5,122 bases of DNA, taken from contig QHPZ01000190.1 of NCBI GenBank assembly GCA_003219225.1, positions 1 through 5,122 on the forward strand. The letters run 5' to 3'. The notes below the pieces were generated by a model that was not told where the DNA came from, searched no databases, and saw nothing but the letters and a program-made list of their open reading frames with translations. Shown here one piece after another: positions 1 through 4,565 of the stretch (its first letter is position 1; every line of letters starts with the position of its first letter). The DNA comes from Verrucomicrobiota bacterium. Its GTDB lineage: Bacteria; Verrucomicrobiota; Verrucomicrobiia; Chthoniobacterales; UBA10450. The position numbers and the translations under genes were made by a program.

Positions 1-1346
1 ATCTTCAGGCGATCGGCCACTGGCAAATCGCGTTTACTTTCGTGCGCGACGACGCAACCGTTTTTCAACTCCCCGCCGCGGCCAATCTTCGCGACCGCAT
101 CCGCGATTTGTACGGCAACGATTTGCTCGAACGTCTGCTTGAAGTACGCCCGGCCGACGGTGGTAAGATCGACATCTCCGGTTTCATCGGCCAAGGCGGC
201 CTAAGCCGTCAGACTCGCGCGCAACAGCTCGTCTTCGTCAATGGCCGCGCCGTGGAAAATCCGGTTGTCTCCGCCGCGTTGCGCGAAGGCTATCACACCG
301 CGCTCATGAACGGACAGTTCCCCATCACGTTTCTGTTTTTGAATCTCGATGCCGCAGCAGTGGACGTGAACGTGCATCCGGCCAAACGCGAAGTGCGTTT
401 CCGCAACCCCGCGCACGTGCACGAAGCCGTCGTCGTCGCCATTCGCGAGACGCTGGAGAGTGGCCGCCGCGACTGGGAGAAAAAATTCCACGCGCCCGCT
501 GTAGCCGGGGTCGCCGACCCCGGCCGCGCTGCGCCTCACCAACCTCATGTCGATCTAACGCTGCGCCTACAGATGCTTGCTCCGGAAGCGTCACACCGCG
601 AGCTCCCGCACTTGCACGGCGCAGCTCAAGCTGTCATCCCGAGGCGCGAAGACGCCGAGGGACCTCACAAAATCTCGCGCGACACACAACCCGACGCTCG
701 GCGAAATCAACAATTCCAAATCATCGGAATCCTAAACAAACTCTACGTCCTGATGGAGAACGCCGACGGGCTCGTGCTCGTCGATCAACACGCCGCGCAC
801 GAGCGGATCCTGTTCGAAGAACTGCGCCGCCGCATGGAACAGCAAGGCGTGCCCACGCAAAAGCTTTTGCTTGCGCACACATTTGATCTGCCGCCGCGCG
901 ACGCCGAATGGGTCGAGCGCAACCTGTCGATCTTGCAGAAGATGGGCATCGGCATCGAAAGCTTCGGACCGAACACATTCAAGATCGACAGTCTCCCTGC
1001 GTTCCTGAAAACGTCCGATCCGATCACGTTCATGCAGCGCGTCATCGACGATCTAAAAAGCGCGAGCGAACGCAGCTCGCCGATGCGGCTCGGCGAAGAA
1101 ACCATCGCCAAAACCGTTTGCCGTCACGCCGTCAAAGCGAACGATCCGCTCCGCTACCTCGAAGTGGAAAAGAATTGGAAAAAAAATTCGGGCGCAGAGT
1201 GTGAGGGCGTGTCAACCGTGAGCCAGCGGCTTGCTAGCGATATCGACCAGATCGGATTTCCATTGTCCGTCGCCATGTCGAGCGATTGCTCTCCGGTACG
1301 CGATGCTTGCCATTTACGCGGGCGGTTCATAGTTTGGGCGCGATGA
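1..1346 (+). CDS. mutL: DNA mismatch repair endonuclease MutL, 5'-partial, with a disrupted 3' end
   Basis: MutL couples MutS mismatch recognition to strand incision. The window enters the gene late in the N-terminal ATPase/transducer half; the first full codon is at 3, so the GTG at 42 is internal. The transducer motifs NGRAVENPVV and VDVNVHPAKREVRF are present (about 240-405). A Pro/Arg/His-rich linker spans about 485-720. The C-terminal dimerisation/nuclease domain starts at IIGILNKLYVL. The endonuclease signature DQHA-x2-E-x4-E reads DQHAAHERILFE at 783-818, marking a MutH-independent, self-nicking type. The motif VCRHAVK lies at 1116-1136. After EVEK (1161-1172) homology stops. The CPHGRP motif is absent, and the expected C-terminus ELEKKFGRRV appears in the other frame (1172-1204). 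The open frame continues with about 58 unrelated residues to the stop at 1344-1346. Family identity is certain. Whether the product is functional is doubtful: a real deletion or an assembly error are both possible. Confidence 0.93.
   Translation, partial: LQAIGHWQIAFTFVRDDATVFQLPAAANLRDRIRDLYGNDLLERLLEVRPADGGKIDISGFIGQGGLSRQTRAQQLVFVNGRAVENPVVSAALREGYHTALMNGQFPITFLFLNLDAAAVDVNVHPAKREVRFRNPAHVHEAVVVAIRETLESGRRDWEKKFHAPAVAGVADPGRAAPHQPHVDLTLRLQMLAPEASHRELPHLHGAAQAVIPRREDAEGPHKISRDTQPDARRNQQFQIIGILNKLYVLMENADGLVLVDQHAAHERILFEELRRRMEQQGVPTQKLLLAHTFDLPPRDAEWVERNLSILQKMGIGIESFGPNTFKIDSLPAFLKTSDPITFMQRVIDDLKSASERSSPMRLGEETIAKTVCRHAVKANDPLRYLEVEKNWKKNSGAECEGVSTVSQRLASDIDQIGFPLSVAMSSDCSPVRDACHLRGRFIVWAR
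504..524. repeat. Perfect 9-3-9 GC palindrome inside the mutL linker (REP-like candidate)
   Basis: The arms GCCGGGGTC (504-512) and GACCCCGGC (516-524) are perfectly complementary around the loop GCC. The 21-bp unit occupies exactly seven mutL codons (AGVADPG). It lies in the variable linker between the ATPase and nuclease domains, where an in-frame insertion would be tolerated. Its design, a 9-bp stem with a 3-nt loop, matches the intergenic palindrome at 2988-3008, though the stem sequences differ. I recall similar GTAGCCGGGGTC-type palindromes dispersed in Verrucomicrobiota contigs; a genome search is needed to call it a true repeat. Confidence 0.55.
632..668. repeat. TGTCATCCCGAG-type dispersed repeat inside the mutL linker
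   Basis: The sequence opens with TGTCATCCCGAGG and closes with CCGAGGGACCTCAC. This closely resembles the family of short repeats of the form TGTCATCC(C/T)GAG...GAGGGATCTCA that I recall between genes of many soil bacteria. The core is an imperfect hairpin: TCCC-GA-GGCG (637-646), a 6-nt loop, then CGCC-GA-GGGA (653-662). The arms pair except for a central tandem G·A/A·G step. In the mutL frame it reads VIPRREDAEGPH, which looks like no conserved MutL sequence, so it is probably an in-frame insertion into the linker. Multi-copy status cannot be tested here. Confidence 0.55.
1172..1204 (+). pseudogene. mutL: Out-of-frame remnant of the MutL C-terminus
   Basis: In the second forward frame this stretch reads ELEKKFGRRV followed by TGA. 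That is the usual end of bacterial MutL, including the FxR motif (FGR) that helps form the nuclease metal site. Upstream MutL coding is in the third frame up to EVEK. The two are directly abutted, so the intervening segment, normally roughly 25-30 residues with the CPHGRP motif, is gone. The frame relation requires a loss of 3n+1 nucleotides. The junction is A-rich and carries two copies of TGGAAAA (1165-1171 and 1176-1182), a plausible setting for slippage or microhomology deletion. The original mutL stop is therefore most likely 1202-1204. Confidence 0.8.
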
Positions 1347-1684
1347 AAAAAATCGAGGCGATCATTAAACCGTTCCGGACCGAAGCGGTGAAGGATGCGC
1401 TGGCGGAAGTCGGGATCGAAGGGATGACCCTGAGCGAGGTGAAAGGATTCGGCCGGCAGAAGGGGCACAGCGATATTTATCGCGGCACCGAATACACGGT
1501 GAATTTTCTGCCGAAGGTGAAGTTCGAGATCGTGGTGGCCGATGACCGCGCGCAGCGCGCGGTCGAAGCGATTCTGCGCGCCGCCAAGACGGGCAAAATC
1601 GGCGACGGCAAAGTTTTCGTAAGCGAGGTCGAGCAGGCAGTTCGCATCCGCACCGATGAACGCGATGCGGAAGCGGTCTCATGA
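1343..1684 (+). CDS. glnB: Nitrogen regulatory protein P-II (GlnB/GlnK family)
   Basis: This is a 113-residue cytosolic trimeric signal protein. The family senses 2-oxoglutarate and ATP/ADP and controls targets such as glutamine synthetase adenylylation, NtrB or AmtB. The start MKKIEAIIKPF is the canonical PII N-terminus, so the longer frame from 1286 is not used. The T-loop GFGRQKGHSDIYRGTEY carries Tyr51, the residue uridylylated by GlnD in many bacteria; residue 49 is Thr. The B-loop TGKIGDGKVFV spans residues 83-93. The C-loop RIRTDERDAEA follows from Arg101. Length matches the family (about 112). No amtB, glnA or glnD lies nearby, so GlnB and GlnK cannot be separated by context. The gene overlaps uppP by 4 nt (ATGA), implying translational coupling. 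No clear Shine-Dalgarno is visible. A weak promoter-like TTGCCA-N17-TAGTTT sits at 1307-1335, only 7 nt before the ATG. Confidence 0.96.
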   Translation: MKKIEAIIKPFRTEAVKDALAEVGIEGMTLSEVKGFGRQKGHSDIYRGTEYTVNFLPKVKFEIVVADDRAQRAVEAILRAAKTGKIGDGKVFVSEVEQAVRIRTDERDAEAVS

Positions 1685-2550
1685 GCGATTTCTTATTGTC
1701 GATCTTGCTCGGCATTGTCGAAGGATTGACCGAGTTTCTGCCGGTCAGTTCCACGGCGCATCTGCGGATCGTCGAGGCGGTATTGCGTCTCGATCTGCAC
1801 GACAGCTTTTGGAAGATGTATACGATCGTGATCCAGCTCGGCGCGATCCTGGCGTTACCGGTTTATTTCTGGCGACGGATTCTGCAGTTTGCGAGCACGT
1901 TTCCCCAAGGCGAACGCGGCAATCGCAACATCTTCACTCATCCGCTCAGTTTGACGCTGATCGCGTTCGTGATCACGGCCGTGCCGAGCTGGGCTTTGAA
2001 GAAACAGATCGGCGCAAACCTGGAGAGTCTGCAGGTGATGTCGCTGGCGCTGCTGATCGGAGGCATCGTGATGTGGATTGTCGATGTAACGTTTACGCAG
2101 CCGCGCGTGAGCCACATGGAGGAGATGAGTCTGCCGCAAGCGATCTGGATCGGCGCGGCGCAAATTCTTTCCGCGGTTTTTCCCGGCACCTCGCGGTCGA
2201 TGTCCACGATCGCGGCCGGGCAAGTGGCAGGCATGTCGCGTCCGGCCGCGCTGGAGTTTTCGTTTTTCCTGTCGATGCCGACGATGATCGTCGCGACCGC
2301 CTACGATTTGCTCAAAGCGATCGCACCGAATCGAAAAACCGCCGTTGAAGGCAATCTTGCGCCGCTGGCGGTGAACGCGCATCAGTGGGTCGTGCTCACG
2401 ATTGGTTTAGTCGTTTCATTTTTCGTCGCGCTCGCGGTGGTCGCCTGGTTCATGCAATGGGTGCGCACACGCGGTTTTGTTCCGTTTGCCGTTTACCGGA
2501 TTGGCCTCGGGCTCGTCGTGCTGGGGGCGTTGATCTTCCGGTTGATGTAA
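1681..2550 (+). CDS. uppP: Undecaprenyl-diphosphate phosphatase UppP (BacA family)
   Basis: This integral membrane enzyme removes one phosphate from undecaprenyl pyrophosphate, recycling the lipid carrier for peptidoglycan and other envelope polymers. Extra copies give bacitracin resistance. The 289 residues fit the family. The N-terminal signature GIVEGLTEFLPVSSTAHL (11-28) supplies the Glu14/Glu18 pair, Ser23-Ser24 and His27, aligned with Escherichia coli Glu17, Glu21, Ser26-27 and His30. The second signature PGTSRSMSTI (168-177) supplies the catalytic Arg172; the common form is PG(x)SRSGATI, so Gly-Ala is replaced by Met-Ser. About eight hydrophobic segments are visible, roughly 4-24, 46-64, 90-106, 118-136, 153-168, 187-208, 236-258 and 268-287. 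The ATG lies inside the end of the PII gene (ATGA overlap), and a DUF6941-like gene starts 3 nt after the stop. Function is secure; the Met-Ser variant probably reflects a subfamily and not a defect. Confidence 0.96.
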   Translation: MSDFLLSILLGIVEGLTEFLPVSSTAHLRIVEAVLRLDLHDSFWKMYTIVIQLGAILALPVYFWRRILQFASTFPQGERGNRNIFTHPLSLTLIAFVITAVPSWALKKQIGANLESLQVMSLALLIGGIVMWIVDVTFTQPRVSHMEEMSLPQAIWIGAAQILSAVFPGTSRSMSTIAAGQVAGMSRPAALEFSFFLSMPTMIVATAYDLLKAIAPNRKTAVEGNLAPLAVNAHQWVVLTIGLVVSFFVALAVVAWFMQWVRTRGFVPFAVYRIGLGLVVLGALIFRLM

Positions 2551-2553
2551 ACC

Positions 2554-2961
2554 ATGGAGACCGGCGAAATTATTTTGCCCGATCTGCAAAGTTGTCTGCT
2601 TTGCGAAGATGTGCGCTGCGAACTCAACGGCATGCAAACGTTGGTCGGCGTGGTGAACGTGATTCCCGCGCCGGCGCTACCGGTCACCTGCATGCGGCTT
2701 TGCATCTGGGCGCGCTGGTGCAGTGGAACCGGAAAATTCAAGCAGCGTTCGCGCATTGTTGGCGTCGACGAGCAACAGGTGATCGCGCAGGCCGAAGTGG
2801 AGTTCGTGCTGAAGGAAATGGAAGGGCATGCGACCAATGTGCATTACTTCGGTGGCGTGCAATTCCAGCAGTACGGTCTGCACCATGTAGAGATTTATCT
2901 CGAGGACGAATTGCGGTTGCGTTTTCCACTGCCGGTCGTGCGGGTCACGCCGGTGAAGTAG
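2554..2961 (+). CDS. DUF6941-like protein of unknown function
   Basis: This is a 135-residue soluble protein with no signal peptide or membrane helix. The N-terminal pattern LCEDVRCELNGMQTLVGVVNVI resembles the LC(D/E)DVR...NGK.(S/T)L(I/V)GV signature I associate with DUF6941. The C-terminal pattern HHVEIYLEDELRLRFPLPV resembles the repeated beta-strand end of that family. Alternating hydrophobic residues suggest a mostly beta fold. Six cysteines fall in the first 56 residues (Cys14, 17, 22, 46, 50, 56), including C-x2-C-x4-C. The first ATG follows the uppP stop by 3 nt, so it is almost certainly cotranscribed with PII and uppP, although nothing in the protein suggests a link to either. No Shine-Dalgarno is visible, so reinitiation after uppP is likely. 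It is certain to be a gene by position and composition. The family name is from memory. Confidence 0.8.
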   Translation: METGEIILPDLQSCLLCEDVRCELNGMQTLVGVVNVIPAPALPVTCMRLCIWARWCSGTGKFKQRSRIVGVDEQQVIAQAEVEFVLKEMEGHATNVHYFGGVQFQQYGLHHVEIYLEDELRLRFPLPVVRVTPVK

Positions 2962-2975
2962 CGCCGAGTCGGCGC
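2961..2975 (+). terminator. GC hairpin immediately after the DUF6941-like stop codon
   Basis: GCGCCG (2961-2966) and CGGCGC (2970-2975) form a perfect 6-bp stem around AGT, starting at the last base of the TAG stop. It is followed by GTTGC and not by a long T tract, so as an intrinsic terminator it is weak. It could act together with the second hairpin at 2988-3008 or protect the 3' end of the PII-uppP-DUF6941 transcript. Confidence 0.35.
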
Positions 2976-2987
2976 GTTGCACCGAGC

Positions 2988-3008
2988 GGACGCCGCAGCG
3001 CGGCGTCC
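2988..3008. repeat. Perfect 9-3-9 GC palindrome, REP-like or terminator
   Basis: The arms GGACGCCGC (2988-2996) and GCGGCGTCC (3000-3008) pair perfectly around AGC. It lies 13 nt after the previous hairpin in the gap between the DUF6941-like gene and the peptidase. No T tract follows (CCATCTACAG). This favours a REP-type or mRNA-end element over a classic intrinsic terminator. It has the same 9-bp arm and 3-nt loop layout as the palindrome at 504-524 inside mutL. I recall similar GGACGCCGC-type palindromes as frequent in Verrucomicrobiota genomes. Confidence 0.5.
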
Positions 3009-3042
3009 CCATCTACAGCAGTGAACAAGCGTGAATAAGTCC

Positions 3043-3071
3043 TTGTCAGCCCCGCTCAATTTCGTTACAAC
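3043..3071 (+). promoter_or_regulatory. Sigma70-like promoter candidate for the M23 peptidase gene
   Basis: TTGTCA (3043-3048, five of six to TTGACA), a 17-nt spacer and TACAAC (3066-3071, four of six to TATAAT) lie just after the hairpins and before the peptidase ATG at 3083. Transcription would begin about 5 nt before the ATG, giving a nearly leaderless mRNA. This fits the absence of any Shine-Dalgarno there. The call rests on sequence match only. Confidence 0.35.
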
Positions 3072-3082
3072 GGGCGCTCCTT

Positions 3083-4117
3083 ATGCGCAGAGGATTATTG
3101 GGCGGAGCTTTCTTCAGCTTCGCACTCCTCTGGCAGATGCAGGCGCAACAAGTCGAAGTGCCGCGCCAGGCGGGCGATGCGCGCGTCGCTTTTGCGACCG
3201 AGGACGAGGAAACTATACCGGCTGAGCGACACGCAGCGCCGCGAAAAGAGTCGAGCGCGCGCAAGATCACGCTCGACGACATGCGCAAGGCGGGCACGCT
3301 GGCGCGTGAAAAAATCGAGCGGGAAACGCGACTGACGACCAAATATTTGATGCCGCCGTCCACGTCGATTGCGAAAGCTCCGCAGCCGTCGGTCCGGCCC
3401 TCGATAGATCGACAACTACATGCGTCAGACTCGGCGTGGTCGCAATCGGTCAGTCTGCCGATGGAGAGCGCATTCACGAAACTGGCTGACGGCTTTGATT
3501 TTCCGGTCGGTAAACCGGAAGCGCGCGGCTACTACAAAGCGCGCGGCTATCGTTCCAACGGTCACCTCGGTGAAGACTGGGACGGCGTCCGCGGCGGTGA
3601 CACCGATTTAGGCGACCCGATCTACAGCATCGGTGATGGCGTCGTGGTTTTCGCGCGCGACTGTCACATGGGCTGGGGCAACGTCGTGATTATCCGGCAC
3701 GCTTTTCGCGAAAACGGCGTCGTCAAAAATATCGATTCGCTTTATGGCCACCTGCAAAGCATTCTCGTCCGACGCGGCCAGGCTGTCTCGCGCGGGCAGA
3801 AGATCGCGACGATGGGCAACGCGCATGGATTGTACGACGCGCACCTGCATCTGGAGATCCGCAAGAACCTCGCCATCGGGATGAGCCGCGCCAAATTTGC
3901 GCGCGACTCGAGCAATTATTATGACCCCAGCCAGTTCATCCTCTCTCGTCGCCATCTGCAAACCGCGGGCGGCACGTATCGAATCGCGATGAACACTTTT
4001 ACTTACGACGCCCTCATCCACTGGGACCGCGAGCGCAACTTCACCCACGCACGCACCGGCGGCGGCTCGAGCGAATCGGCCACGGCATTGAAAAAAACCG
4101 TGGCCTCGCAACACTGA
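3083..4117 (+). CDS. Secreted M23 (LytM/lysostaphin-type) zinc metallopeptidase
   Basis: This 344-residue exported protein is likely to cut peptidoglycan cross-bridges or to activate other wall hydrolases. Residues 1-21 form a signal peptide (MRRG, hydrophobic GGAFFSFALLW, possible cleavage after MQA). Residues 22-133 are polar, low in hydrophobics and unassigned. The catalytic M23 domain spans about 134-285. Zinc ligands are His161 and Asp165 in GHLGEDWDG (HxxxD) and His256 in AHLHLE, with His254 completing HxH. His223 in YGHL is the usual additional active-site histidine. All M23 key residues are present, so it is predicted active and not a degenerate EnvC/NlpD-type domain. Residues 286-344 are a C-terminal extension I do not recognise. 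ATG 3083 is the only plausible start: a stop occurs in frame at 3032-3034 with no start codon between. It is separated from the upstream operon by hairpins and faces the minus-strand DUF3309 gene. Proximity to uppP fits an envelope role. Confidence 0.93.
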   Translation: MRRGLLGGAFFSFALLWQMQAQQVEVPRQAGDARVAFATEDEETIPAERHAAPRKESSARKITLDDMRKAGTLAREKIERETRLTTKYLMPPSTSIAKAPQPSVRPSIDRQLHASDSAWSQSVSLPMESAFTKLADGFDFPVGKPEARGYYKARGYRSNGHLGEDWDGVRGGDTDLGDPIYSIGDGVVVFARDCHMGWGNVVIIRHAFRENGVVKNIDSLYGHLQSILVRRGQAVSRGQKIATMGNAHGLYDAHLHLEIRKNLAIGMSRAKFARDSSNYYDPSQFILSRRHLQTAGGTYRIAMNTFTYDALIHWDRERNFTHARTGGGSSESATALKKTVASQH

Positions 4118-4127
4118 AGCGAGCCGC

Positions 4128-4149
4128 GCAGAGTCGAAAGCGACTCGGC
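4128..4149. terminator. Hairpin between convergent genes, possible bidirectional terminator
   Basis: GAGTCG (4131-4136) and CGACTC (4141-4146) pair around AAAG. After one A·G mismatch, two more pairs extend the stem to 4128-4149. It lies between the peptidase stop (4117) and the DUF3309 stop (4173, minus strand), where a shared terminator would be expected. There is no T tract on either side, so efficiency as an intrinsic terminator is doubtful. Confidence 0.3.
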
Positions 4150-4172
4150 CAGCTGACCGACACAGGGTTCGG

Positions 4173-4325
4173 TTAAATTCGTCCGATCAGGACGAGGATT
4201 ATAACGATTAGCAGGATCAAACCCAAACCGCCGCTGGGATAATAACCCCAGCCGGTGCTGTAGGGCCAGGTAGGCAATGCTCCAATTAGCAGGATAATCA
4301 GGATGATCAGCAGGAGTGTGCGCAT
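4173..4325 (-). CDS. DUF3309 family membrane mini-protein (50 aa)
   Basis: Reading the minus strand from ATG 4325 to TAA 4173 gives 50 residues, beginning MRTLLLIILIILLIGALPTW. This matches the DUF3309 pattern as I know it: a hydrophobic helix, the central motif GALPTWPYSTGWGYYPSGG, and a second hydrophobic helix ending near GRI. The whole protein is essentially two membrane helices joined by a Trp/Tyr/Pro-rich turn. No function is known for the family; members are often near-identical in length. Two in-frame copies of ATCCTGCTAAT encode ILLI in both helices. It is convergent with the peptidase and divergent from purA. No Shine-Dalgarno is obvious upstream. Its near-perfect match to the family motif makes a chance frame very unlikely. 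Confidence 0.9.
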   Translation of the reverse strand: MRTLLLIILIILLIGALPTWPYSTGWGYYPSGGLGLILLIVIILVLIGRI

Positions 4326-4426
4326 GAGTTGAGGCTAGTCACGCCTGCTCTGCCGTAGCAACGTTTTTGTGCACCTCAATCAGCCGTTCGGCATGTGACG
4401 TTCCGGCTTCGCCAGGCGGCGTCGCT

Positions 4427-4551
4427 GGGACTGAAATCTCTTGCAGCGCTGTTGAGACTTCCTATCGTTCGGCGGCAAGTCCCGATTGCGTCTTGTCCGC
4501 CACCGGACGGACTCGTCCTTTGGCGAGCCGGATGCATCGGGAAAATTTTTT
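4427..4551 (+). promoter_or_regulatory. Structured leader ahead of purA with alternative hairpins (candidate cis-regulatory RNA)
   Basis: Three pairings are visible. First, GGGACT (4427-4432) can pair with AGTCCC (4478-4483), enclosing GAAATCTC/GAGACTTC (4433-4440/4454-4461, seven of eight pairs). Second, GGCGGCAAG (4471-4479) pairs with CTTG-t-CCGCC (4492-4501), a 9-bp stem with one bulge. It shares bases 4478-4479 with the first pairing, so the two exclude each other. Third, CCGG...CTCGtCC-ttt-GGCGAG-CCGG spans 4503-4531 and is followed, after GATGCATCGGG-like sequence, by AAAATTTTTT (4542-4551). The arrangement recalls an attenuator or riboswitch-like leader, but I match it to no named RNA family. 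GC-rich DNA folds easily, so confidence is low. Confidence 0.3.
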
Positions 4552-4565
4552 GCCGACTTGGAAAC

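Noticed and set aside
42..44. GTG at 42 as the mutL start
   Set aside because: The frame is open to the window edge, and the preceding residues (AIGHWQIAFTFV) look like MutL transducer sequence. The gene is simply cut by the window.
1286..1342. A 19-residue N-terminal extension of PII from the ATG at 1286
   Set aside because: PII proteins begin MKKIEAIIKPF at the first strand. The extension MLSGTRCLPFTRAVHSLGA has no family counterpart and overlaps the displaced mutL frame.
1344..1346. ATGA overlap between the displaced mutL stop and the PII start as translational coupling
   Set aside because: That stop belongs to the shifted tail. The original mutL stop is at 1202-1204, so the overlap is best explained as chance.
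3031..3225. Small plus-strand frame of 64 codons (MNKSLSAPLNF...)
   Set aside because: It overlaps the signal-peptide region of the M23 gene in another frame, has no homology I recognise and becomes Arg/Ala/Gly-rich like a shadow frame.
3500..3519. Inverted repeat TTCCGGT/ACCGGAA in the M23 gene
   Set aside because: It encodes conserved-looking M23 lead-in residues (FPVGKPE), so coding constraint explains it without a regulatory role.
4326..4565. A 6S RNA or known purine riboswitch in the purA leader
   Set aside because: I could not find the long rod with a central bubble of 6S RNA, nor the three-way junction of purine riboswitches. Only local competing hairpins are supported.
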